Positions 7,105 to 13,365 of a stretch of DNA of 19,368 nt are shown here, piece by piece. How positions within the stretch are numbered: the stretch's first letter is position 1; each line of letters starts with the position of its first letter. Made by a program: the position numbers and the translations under genes. The notes below the pieces were generated by a model, which saw only the letters and a list, made by a program, of their open reading frames with translations, made no database searches and had not been told where the DNA came from. The stretch is from JAFHCF01 sp048497495 (GTDB lineage Bacteria > Pseudomonadota > Alphaproteobacteria > Rhizobiales > Ancalomicrobiaceae): the NCBI GenBank assembly GCA_048497495.1, contig JAFHCF010000204.1, positions 1 to 19,368 of the forward strand. Reading direction: 5' to 3'.

Positions 7105-7888
7105 GAGCCGCCATGCCCTGGCCGAGAGCGCCATCGCCGCGGCGATCCTCGATCCCGCGCTCGCCCCGCCCGACGGCCTCCTCGGCCGCGACGGCGGCCC
7201 GGTCGCCCGTCGCTTCGCCGTCCACCGCGCCACCACGACCCTCGGTCTGATCGGCGCCCTGGCGACCCGCTTTCCCGTCACCGAGCGCCTGCTCGGGGTC
7301 GAGACCTTCGCCGATCTCGCCCGCGCCTTCATATGCGGCGATCGGCCACCGACGGCGCTGCTTCTCGGCTGGGGCGAGGCGCTGCCCGACTTCATCGAAG
7401 GCCTCGACGATCTCGCCGATTGGCCCTGGCTCGCCGACGTCGCCCGCCTCGAGGTCGCCTGGACCCGGGCCCATCACGCGGCGGAAGCGACACCGATCAA
7501 TCTCGCCGCGCTCGCCGGCCTCGCCCCGGACGACCTCGCGGCGAGCCGCGTCACTCTCCATCCGAGCACTGAGCTCGTCGCCTCGCCCTACCCCGTCGCC
7601 ACCCTCTGGAACACCCATCGGGGTGAGGCGGCGGACGCCCCCGAGATCGACTGGCGGGCGGAGCACGTCCTGGTCGTCCGCCCCGAGGCCGACGTCCTCG
7701 TCCACCTCACGAGCCCCGCCGGCCACGCCTTCCTCACCGCGCTGGCCCGAGGCGCCGACGTCACCGACGCCGCGACCCGCGCCGCCGACCACGACCCCGG
7801 CTTCGACGTCGGCGCCCATCTCGTCGGCCTCGTCCGGCTCGGCGCCGTCGCCGCCGTCCTCCCCCCTCGCCCGGAGACCCGGCCATGA
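7094..7888 (+). CDS. bufC: Bufferin maturation partner (DUF2063, HvfC/BufC type)
   Basis: A 264-residue protein whose N-terminal third matches DUF2063 (HvfC/BufC N-terminal domain): VARRFAVHRATTTLGLIGAL (37-56), then RFPVTERLLG and FADLARAFI. The C-terminal part has a beta-rich segment including WRAEHVLVVRPEADVLVHLT. In MNIO systems such partners bind the precursor leader and bring it to the oxidase. The start lies inside the bufB 3' end and the stop overlaps bufD by 4 bases (ATGA), so the three genes are translationally coupled. No signal peptide is seen; it should act in the cytoplasm with BufB. Confidence 0.88.
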   Translation: MLPESRHALAESAIAAAILDPALAPPDGLLGRDGGPVARRFAVHRATTTLGLIGALATRFPVTERLLGVETFADLARAFICGDRPPTALLLGWGEALPDFIEGLDDLADWPWLADVARLEVAWTRAHHAAEATPINLAALAGLAPDDLAASRVTLHPSTELVASPYPVATLWNTHRGEAADAPEIDWRAEHVLVVRPEADVLVHLTSPAGHAFLTALARGADVTDAATRAADHDPGFDVGAHLVGLVRLGAVAAVLPPRPETRP

Positions 7889-8394
7889 CCATGCCCCCGA
7901 CCATTGCCGCAGCAGCATCCGAAGGCGGGCTGCTCGCCCGCCTGATCGACCTGCCGGCCCGCGCCCTCGCCCCCTTCGGCGGCGCCCCGCGCGATCTCTC
8001 GGCGCTGGCGCTGCGCCTCGCCGTGGCGGTGCCCTTCTTCTATTCGGGCCTGACCAAATGGGCCGGCTTCGGCCGCCTCTCCGCCGGCGCGGTCTATCTC
8101 TTCACCGAGGAGTTCCGCCTGCATCTCTTCGGCGCCGAGATCGCCTATCCCCTGCCGAGGCTGATGGCGGCGCTGTCGGCCACCGGCGAGATCGTCTTCC
8201 CCATCCTCCTCGTCCTCGGCCTCGCCACCCGCTGGTCCGCCCTCGCCATCCTCGCCATGACGGCGCTGATCCAGCTGACGGTGCCGGACGGCTGGGTCAA
8301 CTTCCACCTCCCCTGGGCGGCGATGGCGCTGGCGATCCTGGTCCACGGGCCGGGGAGGCTGTCGCTCGACGGGGTGATCGGGGGGCGGGGGTGA
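7885..8394 (+). CDS. bufD: DoxX-family membrane protein of the buf operon
   Basis: A 169-residue integral membrane protein with about four helices, matching the DoxX/DoxD pattern: ALRLAVAVPFFYSGLTKWAGF near 48-68, IAYPLPRLMAALSATGEIVFP (about 89-109) and two further hydrophobic helices up to about 155. DoxX-like genes close several bufferin operons (called bufD in Caulobacter); a redox or electron-supply role has been suggested, but none is proven. The start overlaps the bufC stop as ATGA. A second ATG two codons downstream is an alternative start. It is the last gene of the operon and convergent with the diguanylate cyclase gene 45 bases away. Confidence 0.8.
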   Translation: MTMPPTIAAAASEGGLLARLIDLPARALAPFGGAPRDLSALALRLAVAVPFFYSGLTKWAGFGRLSAGAVYLFTEEFRLHLFGAEIAYPLPRLMAALSATGEIVFPILLVLGLATRWSALAILAMTALIQLTVPDGWVNFHLPWAAMALAILVHGPGRLSLDGVIGGRG

Positions 8395-8439
8395 AGGGAC
8401 GCCGCCCGGCGACGGCGACCATGGGTGCGAGCGCCGCCC

Positions 8440-9675
8440 TCAGACTGCCTCGCCCAACGGCTCGGCCATGTGCCACCGGTCACGACCGGTGCGTTTGGCC
8501 GCGTAGAGCGCCCGGTCGGCCATCGCCAAGACGGTGGACCAACCGCGATCGTCGCCGGGTTCGGCGATGGCGCATCCGATCGACACGGTGACGTGGGCCC
8601 GAGCGCCCGCCCTCGCCACCCCTTCGTGGGGGATCGCCAGAGTATCGACCGCCCGATGCAGACGTCGCAGAAAGCCCGGCGCCTCGTCGCGCGTCAGGCC
8701 CGGGGCGACGATCGCGAATTCCTCGCCCCCCACCCGCGCGATCAGATCGTCGCGACTGCGCAACTGCCCCGCCAGCGTCTGGGCGACGCCGCGCAGACAG
8801 GCGTCGCCGCGAATATGGCCGTAGTGATCGTTGAACGCCTTGAAGTGATCGATGTCGATCATCATCACGGCGAGCGGCCGCGCTGCGCTGCGCGAGCGCT
8901 CGACCAGATCGCCGAACCGCTCGTCGAACCCGCGCCGATTGGCGATCGAGGTCAGCGGATCGAGCGTCGTCAACGCGCGCAGAGCATCGGCATGGCGGCG
9001 CGACCGGTCGACGCGCATCCGTTCGCGCGTCAGATAGAGGAAGGCGGCGCGTTCATCGTGATCGTTGCGATAGTTGGCCCACAAGGTCATCGCCGCGCAG
9101 CCCACCACCAGCATCAGCGCGATCAGGTGCACCTGCAGCGGCAACCCCGGCTTGACCATCAGGGTCACGGCGAACAATCCCAACGCCACCCCGGTCACCG
9201 CCGCCGCCTGACGAAAGCACAAACGAAGCATCGCATTCGATGTGACCGGTATGAAAATGTAACACATCAGAGAGTAATAGACCATTTCCGTCTCGTCGAA
9301 ATAATATGACAGACAGACCAGAAGCGATACCACCATCAAGGCGCCGACAAGGAACGTATCGACGAAGGCACTCCGACGCGAAAGAGCGACAGCGACAAGG
9401 ACGACGCAGACCAAGACGTCGATCCCGAAGAAAAACGGCAGTTTTGTCCAGAGTGGAGCCGGCTCCAATGTCAAAATGGCGGCCAGCGTGAACCACTGCA
9501 GGATGACGAGGCCGATCGCCCCCGTCGCCAACGCGGTTCGCCGCCGCGCCGGCGCGGTCGTCGCGCGGTAGTGGGTTTCGAGAGTCTCGGTGAAAGAGAC
9601 GAAGCCGGTGGGACGATCGATGTTCGCCTGGACTTCGTCGAAGAGACCCTCGTCGAAAAGACCTTCGTCGCTCAT
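8440..9675 (-). CDS. Membrane-bound diguanylate cyclase (GGDEF)
   Basis: A 411-residue inner-membrane enzyme that makes cyclic di-GMP. The N-terminal half has about six hydrophobic helices (roughly 50-190) forming a MASE-like sensor without a recognised ligand; the C-terminal GGDEF domain starts at DPLTSIANRRGF, has the metal-binding DIDHFKAFND, and carries the signature RVGGEEF. The residues aligned with the RxxD inhibitory site read SRDD, so product inhibition may be absent. The start is placed at ATG 9675 (MSDEGLFDEG); the frame continues upstream to 9849 but that part is arginine-rich and unlike the family. A short tandem repeat, GLFDEGLFDE, lies at the N-terminus. Convergent to the buf operon and not obviously part of it. 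Confidence 0.9.
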   Translation of the reverse strand: MSDEGLFDEGLFDEVQANIDRPTGFVSFTETLETHYRATTAPARRRTALATGAIGLVILQWFTLAAILTLEPAPLWTKLPFFFGIDVLVCVVLVAVALSRRSAFVDTFLVGALMVVSLLVCLSYYFDETEMVYYSLMCYIFIPVTSNAMLRLCFRQAAAVTGVALGLFAVTLMVKPGLPLQVHLIALMLVVGCAAMTLWANYRNDHDERAAFLYLTRERMRVDRSRRHADALRALTTLDPLTSIANRRGFDERFGDLVERSRSAARPLAVMMIDIDHFKAFNDHYGHIRGDACLRGVAQTLAGQLRSRDDLIARVGGEEFAIVAPGLTRDEAPGFLRRLHRAVDTLAIPHEGVARAGARAHVTVSIGCAIAEPGDDRGWSTVLAMADRALYAAKRTGRDRWHMAEPLGEAV

Positions 9676-9865
9676 GGTCCGTCCGTCCGCGCGAGAAGAC
9701 GACGACGCTCGCATCATCCTCGATGCGCGGATCGCGAGAATCGCCGACCGGCCCGTCGATCGGCGCTCCGAGACTAGACCGCGCCGGGGCCGAGAACCAG
9801 CCGCGACACAACCAAGTCGCGAATCCGCCGACCAGATCTGGTCGGACACATTTTCCGGAGGAAAT

Positions 9866-9890
9866 TTTGGTGGCGGGGGGCTCCACCAAA
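9866..9890 (+). repeat. Inverted repeat, possible attachment-site region
   Basis: TTTGGTGG (9866-9873) and CCACCAAA (9883-9890) flank a 9-base G-rich loop. The right half reads GGCTCCACCA, the 3' end of many tmRNA and some tRNA genes, which are common integration sites. No T-loop or tRNA body precedes it, so only a core fragment could be present. It lies where GC-rich chromosomal sequence gives way to AT-richer DNA, 140 bases before the integrase. No second copy is in the window. Confidence 0.35.
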
Positions 9891-9894
9891 CTAG

Positions 9895-10020
9895 TGTCTA
9901 TCATTGGTCGCTATAAATTCGAAAACTCGCCGAGTTAAGCCAAATATTGTGGTTATATGTCTATCGGTGTTCGCCATCATGCGCTATTATCCAGAAATTA
10001 ATGATGGGCTGGATGATGGG
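9895..10020 (+). promoter_or_regulatory. AT-rich leader of the integrase with short repeats
   Basis: This leader contains two direct copies of TGTCTATC (9895-9902, 9958-9965), a palindrome AACTCG-C-CGAGTT (9924-9936), CCATCAT (9974-9980) and two copies of its complement ATGATGGG (10001-10008, 10013-10020). Such features fit arm-type integrase sites or an operator and promoter. The rest of the 353-base gap from 9676 (up to about 9860) is GC-rich with no gene I can support. Confidence 0.4.
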
Positions 10021-10028
10021 TGGAACGG

Positions 10029-11255
10029 ATGCCGAAGGTGAGCGCGAAGCTCAATGACCGACAGGTGAAAGCCCTCAAGGTGGACGGGCTCCACGCGTGC
10101 GGGGAAGGGCTCTATCTCAAGGTCCAGGGTCTCGCGAGGGGCTGGATCTTCCGATATCAGGTCGGTGGCAAGCGCCGGGACATGGGGCTTGGTTCGGCAA
10201 TCGAAGTCTCGCTAAAGGACGCTCGAGAAGCCGTGGATACCGCGAAGCGATCGATCCGGGCCGGCATCGATCCCGTCGACGCTCGCAAGGCCGAACGGCC
10301 GACCATTCCGACCTTCGCGCTGTTCGCCGAAGAGATGATCGCCGAATGGGGAAAGGGCTTCCGCAACGAGAAGCACTGCTACCAATGGCGGCTCACGCTC
10401 GGGGATGCCTATTGCGCGCCGATCCGGGGAAAGCTCGTCTCCGAGATCACCACCGCCGATATTCTCGAAGTGCTCAAGCCGGTCTGGACGACGAAGGCGG
10501 AAACCGCCTCGAAGATGCGCGGCCGGATCGAAAAGGTTCTGGATGCGGCGAAGGCACGCGGCTTCCGCTCGGGAGAAAATCCCGCCGCATGGCGGGGGCA
10601 TCTTTCGAACCTCCTTTCCAAGCAACCCAAGCTCGTGCGCGGGCATCATCCCGCCATGCCCTATGACGATGTCCCCGCCTTCGTCGGGCGCTTGCGGGCA
10701 CGGGAGGCGGTTGCGGCGCGAGCGCTCGAATTCCTGATCCTCACGGCGGCGCGTGCCGGTGAAGTGTTCGGGGCGACCTGGGGGGAGATCGACGCTGCGG
10801 CCAAGGTGTGGACGATCCCGGCCGATCGCATGAAGGCCGGGAAAGAACATCGGGTGCCGCTCACGGCGCGAACCCTGGCGATCCTGGAGGAGGCGGCGGC
10901 GCTCCGGCTTTCGATGGAAACCACTGCCTTCGTCTTCCCCGGCGGCCGACGCGGGCGCCCGCTTTCGAACATGGCCTTCAAGATGCTGCTCAAGCGCATG
11001 GAAGAGACGGGCTTCGTTCCCCACGGCTTCCGGTCGTCGTTCCGCGACTGGTGCGGCGAGTGCACGCCGTTCCCACGCGAGATCGCCGAAGCCGCTCTCG
11101 CTCACACCGTGGGCGACGCCGTCGAACGAGCCTATCGGCGGGGCGATGCCCTCGAAAAGCGGCGCGAACTCATGAAGGCTTGGGAAGGTTTCGTCGAGCC
11201 CAAGGCGGCGAACGTCGTGACGCTCAAGCTGAACCCGAAATCCCCGGTCACATGA
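10029..11255 (+). CDS. int: Tyrosine recombinase integrase (DUF4102 type)
   Basis: A complete 408-residue phage- or island-type integrase. Residues 1-85 form the DUF4102 arm-binding domain (LNDRQVKALK, GLYLKV, WIFRYQVGGKRRDMGLG), followed by a core-binding domain (about 95-200). The catalytic set is intact: Arg242 (AARAGEV), a lysine near 270, His332 and Arg335 (HGFRSSFRDW), His359 (LAHTV) and Tyr369 (ERAYRRGD). It would catalyse integration and, with an excisionase, excision. ATG 10029 is chosen; a GTG at 10020 would add three residues. This subfamily usually targets tRNA or tmRNA genes, yet none precedes it here; the next gene to the left is the diguanylate cyclase. It marks the left end of the element. 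Confidence 0.95.
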   Translation: MPKVSAKLNDRQVKALKVDGLHACGEGLYLKVQGLARGWIFRYQVGGKRRDMGLGSAIEVSLKDAREAVDTAKRSIRAGIDPVDARKAERPTIPTFALFAEEMIAEWGKGFRNEKHCYQWRLTLGDAYCAPIRGKLVSEITTADILEVLKPVWTTKAETASKMRGRIEKVLDAAKARGFRSGENPAAWRGHLSNLLSKQPKLVRGHHPAMPYDDVPAFVGRLRAREAVAARALEFLILTAARAGEVFGATWGEIDAAAKVWTIPADRMKAGKEHRVPLTARTLAILEEAAALRLSMETTAFVFPGGRRGRPLSNMAFKMLLKRMEETGFVPHGFRSSFRDWCGECTPFPREIAEAALAHTVGDAVERAYRRGDALEKRRELMKAWEGFVEPKAANVVTLKLNPKSPVT

Positions 11256-11260
11256 CCGGG
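11243..11260 (+). repeat. Perfect palindrome across the integrase stop codon
   Basis: CCCGGTCA and TGACCGGG are separated by two bases (CA), and the integrase TGA stop is inside the right arm. The tight centre favours a dimeric protein-binding site over an RNA hairpin. Confidence 0.45.
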
Positions 11261-11484
11261 TGATGGCTTCGAGGCGGTGGTTCCACGACCCCAGCCCTTT
11301 TGGTGTGCTCGCCCGCCCGAGCGGCATGGCCAAGCCCGCCCGTGAAACCGGCATCGGCCGGCACAGCCTCTATGTCGCGGTCTCCGAAGGCGGCAATCCG
11401 ACGCTCGCGAATTTCATGGCGATCACCAGAGCACTAGGGATTGCCGTCCGGTCGGAGCCTAACCAGCACGAAGCGGCGGAATAA
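11260..11484 (+). pseudogene. Decayed HTH antitoxin (addiction-module antidote type)
   Basis: The frame from 11260 (GTG) encodes 74 residues. Its C-terminal half, PARETGIGRHSLYVAVSEGGNPTLANFM with ITRALGIAV following, matches the helix-turn-helix of the putative addiction-module antidote proteins (ARETGLSRESLYKALSEDGNP type). Those proteins are normally about 100 residues with an N-terminal segment that contacts a RelE/HigB-like toxin. Here that segment is missing and replaced by MMASRRWFHDPSP, with only GVLARPSGM resembling the family. No toxin gene is adjacent. The most likely reading is a remnant of a toxin-antitoxin module; a functional short regulator using the ATG at 11326 cannot be excluded. 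Confidence 0.6.
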
Positions 11485-11531
11485 GCGCTCGTAGCGACGA
11501 AAAACGGGGATGAATCTCTGCGACGCGGTAC

Positions 11532-11622
11532 GGAGGGCAGTCCTCCAACGTATGATTACAATCGTTGATGGACGCGCAGAGATAGGTAGAACTCCCGAAA
11601 AAACCGGAAGCACGACCGGTTT
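11532..11622 (+). promoter_or_regulatory. Leader with several inverted repeats before the HTH gene
   Basis: The stretch 11485-11658 has no gene. It holds GGAGG-5-CCTCC (11532-11546), CAACG-12-CGTTG (11546-11567) and AAACCGG-8-CCGGTTT (11601-11622). Together they look like operators for the gene starting at 11659, which itself has a helix-turn-helix, but no clear promoter boxes were found. Confidence 0.35.
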
Positions 11623-11658
11623 CCCCGTGTGCATTTGGTGTGGTCGCGAGGTGCGGCG

Positions 11659-12402
11659 ATGGATGAGAAAAATTCCACCGATGATGATCTACCATTCCTA
11701 AGTCGTGAGAGTTGCGGGACGAGTGGCTTTCGCGGGCTGTCCAAAGAGTTTAAAGCCAATCCCACGATTGAGAATTATGTAAGACTTCGGCGAGAAAGCC
11801 CAGATGAAATAATTGAAATTGGTATAAGTAGCGGAATTGAATGGTTATTTGCGAACGAGGAAACTCTTCGGAATTTCAATATCGATCCAGAAATTGTAGC
11901 CGGTACTCTGGATGCGGACGATGATGCAATATCAGAACTCAGCCTTATTCTGTTAGAGCGTATCATCGAGAGAAAGAACGACGAGAAAGCAGGAGGGACA
12001 CATCTGGCAAGTCGCGGAGTTGCGATAAGCGACAGCTTAGTGAATTTTCTAATTAATATGATGTTGGATTCTATAGAATGGAATGATGAATATCTCCTCA
12101 ATAGAGATCTTATTGTACTAATTCGCAACCAAATCGGAGGTGAATACACCTCGTGGGATAGATCTCAAAAGACTCACGATCTGCGACTATCAGCAATTTG
12201 GCTGGCAGCGCAGATGATCATTGATGGCAAGGAACCATCGTATCGTAATATTGCGAAACAACTTGGGGTAAATGTCACGACGGTTTCGAGGTGGTTTTCG
12301 GATACAAACTTGCGTGATGAAGGGGAGAAATTTGCGAAGTCATTTTCCCAAATGCGGACGTGGGCTTCAGAACGGAAAGAGATGAAAGATCTCAAGCGCT
12401 GA
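11659..12402 (+). CDS. Unrecognised HTH protein, AT-rich gene
   Basis: A 247-residue acidic protein I cannot place in a family. A helix-turn-helix near the C-terminus is clear: PSYRNIAKQLGVNVTTVSRWF (193-213), of the kind in which a small helical domain reads DNA. The N-terminal part is helical with repeated acidic clusters (TLDADDDA, LERIIERKNDEK) and no signal peptide or membrane segment. GAGGTG lies about 6 bases before ATG 11659; a start at 11629 is possible but less natural. The gene is visibly richer in A and T, and in codons such as AAT, ATT and TTA, than the genes on both sides, which points to separate acquisition. It may be the element's regulator, a repressor or an activator of the operon that follows. 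Confidence 0.7.
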   Translation: MDEKNSTDDDLPFLSRESCGTSGFRGLSKEFKANPTIENYVRLRRESPDEIIEIGISSGIEWLFANEETLRNFNIDPEIVAGTLDADDDAISELSLILLERIIERKNDEKAGGTHLASRGVAISDSLVNFLINMMLDSIEWNDEYLLNRDLIVLIRNQIGGEYTSWDRSQKTHDLRLSAIWLAAQMIIDGKEPSYRNIAKQLGVNVTTVSRWFSDTNLRDEGEKFAKSFSQMRTWASERKEMKDLKR

Positions 12403-12410
12403 TGCGTGGT

Positions 12411-12480
12411 GTTGCGTGCGAAACTGCGTGCGCAACGCCGGACGAGACGGCGACAGTGCTTATCGTGCACACACAAGCAC
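12411..12480 (+). promoter_or_regulatory. Repeat-rich control region before the element's operon
   Basis: Between the HTH gene and the AlpA-like gene there are two direct copies of TGCGTGCG (12413-12420, 12425-12432), nested inside GTTGCG (12411-12416) and CGCAAC (12431-12436), and then GTGCTT (12456-12461) with AAGCAC (12475-12480). The layout suggests operator sites for one or both flanking HTH proteins. Confidence 0.45.
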
Positions 12481-12492
12481 GAGGGCACATGT

Positions 12493-12672
12493 ATGAACGC
12501 TTCTCCCGAAATCCTCACCTATCGCATCAATGACGCCTGTCGTGCCCTCAGCCTGGGGCGATCGACACTCTACAAGCTGATCAACGAGGGCAAGCTCAAG
12601 TCCATCACGATCGCCGGCCGGACCTTGATCCCGCGCGGCGAGATCGAACGCCTCATTGCGGAGGCGAACTGA
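12493..12672 (+). CDS. AlpA/excisionase-like helix-turn-helix protein
   Basis: A 59-residue MerR-like DNA-binding protein (HTH_17 type): YRINDACRALSLGRSTLYKL followed by INEGKLKSITIAGRTLIPRG, where the second part is the wing, and ending EIERLIAEAN. Such small proteins act as excisionases (directionality factors) or as activators of element genes. The start at 12493 follows GAGGG by about 8 bases; the frame is open further upstream but that part is arginine-rich and lies over the repeat-rich control region. Its stop overlaps the next start by one base, and it begins a run of overlapping genes to 16269. With the integrase it probably controls excision. Confidence 0.82.
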   Translation: MNASPEILTYRINDACRALSLGRSTLYKLINEGKLKSITIAGRTLIPRGEIERLIAEAN

Positions 12673-12899
12673 TGGGCGAGATCATCCGTTTTCCGATCGG
12701 CGGTGGTGCGAACGTCATTCGCGCCGAGTGTTTTCGTACCAAGTCCGGCGAGCCCTTCGAAGTCCTCTCCTTCGTCCATCGCGGCGGTGAAGCCGTCGTC
12801 TGGCAGACAGGCGACGAAGGGACGATCGACGACGCCATCGCCGCATGGCGGGCTTGCGGGGTTCGTCTGGACGGCAACGGCACGGGAGGGCACGCCTGA
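12672..12899 (+). CDS. Small orphan protein of the element operon
   Basis: A 75-residue protein, MGEIIRFPIGGGANVIRAEC at the start, with alternating strands (FEVLSFVHRGGEAVVWQT) and one helix (TIDDAIAAWRACG). I do not recognise it. It has no membrane segment. It overlaps both neighbours by one base (TGATG), which together with GC-rich codon use supports that it is translated. Confidence 0.6.
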   Translation: MGEIIRFPIGGGANVIRAECFRTKSGEPFEVLSFVHRGGEAVVWQTGDEGTIDDAIAAWRACGVRLDGNGTGGHA

Positions 12900-13102
12900 T
12901 GTCCTGCCCTTCAAAGACGAACCCCGCTCGCGACTGGCAGCGCGGCGGGGCTCTGGAAACCGTTCAGGCGTGCGGCTCGAACTCCCCGGACGATACCACC
13001 GCCCTCGCCCGTCTCCAAGCCTCGCGCCTGATGCGCGGCTTCGCCCTCCTCCCCGACACGGCGGCGGCGCTGGCGTGTCTCGTCTTCGGGGGGCGTTCAT
13101 GA
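12899..13102 (+). CDS. Small orphan protein of the element operon
   Basis: A 67-residue product starting MSCPSKTNPARDWQRGG, with a helical C-terminal half (ALARLQASRLMRGFALL) and a hydrophobic tail (TAAALACLVFGG). No family recognised. Its start overlaps the upstream stop as TGATG and its stop overlaps the next start as ATGA; that coupling is the main support, since the composition alone would not prove coding. Confidence 0.5.
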   Translation: MSCPSKTNPARDWQRGGALETVQACGSNSPDDTTALARLQASRLMRGFALLPDTAAALACLVFGGRS

Positions 13103-13365
13103 CCGAATGGCGAAAACAGTCCTATCGGCCGATCGTCGGGCCGACCCTGATCGATCCGCTTTCCGAGACGATCGACGAACTCGGAATCGGCGTCACGAAC
13201 ACCCTTTGCGCCTTGGGCCTCTCGCCCGCGTCGGCGGAACTGGTGGTGTCGGCCGGTCACGAGGCGATGATCCGCACCTATGAGGCGATCCAGCGCGCGA
13301 CGGATCACAACGACGCCCGCACCGCCGCCCACATCGTTCGGGAGGGCTTGGCGGATGAATGCTGA
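13099..13365 (+). CDS. Small helical orphan protein of the element operon
   Basis: An 88-residue protein, MTEWRKQSYRPIVGPTLIDP then mostly helix (ETIDELGIGVTNTLCALGLS, AGHEAMIRTYEAIQRATDH, TAAHIVREGLADEC). I do not recognise the family. It is coupled to the upstream gene by ATGA and overlaps the helicase gene by 11 bases. A loader or accessory factor for the helicase is conceivable from position only. Confidence 0.6.
   Translation: MTEWRKQSYRPIVGPTLIDPLSETIDELGIGVTNTLCALGLSPASAELVVSAGHEAMIRTYEAIQRATDHNDARTAAHIVREGLADEC

Noticed and set aside
5800..7918. Two very long minus-strand frames opposite the buf genes
   Set aside because: Glycine- and arginine-rich shadows of intact plus-strand genes whose metal-ligand motifs are complete.
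8400..8411. Terminator between bufD and the diguanylate cyclase gene
   Set aside because: CGCCG-CC-CGGCG has too small a loop and no T-run; such short GC palindromes are frequent here by chance.
9676..9849. N-terminal extension of the diguanylate cyclase
   Set aside because: Arg/Ser-rich and unlike the family; ATG 9675 begins a sensible acidic leader before the first membrane helix.
9841..9890. A full tmRNA or tRNA gene at the element's left edge
   Set aside because: Only the last ten bases match; there is no T-loop TTCGA sequence and no cloverleaf body.
11510..11701. 63-residue plus-strand frame before the HTH gene
   Set aside because: No ribosome binding site, overlaps the likely control repeats and the start of the next gene, and has no family match.
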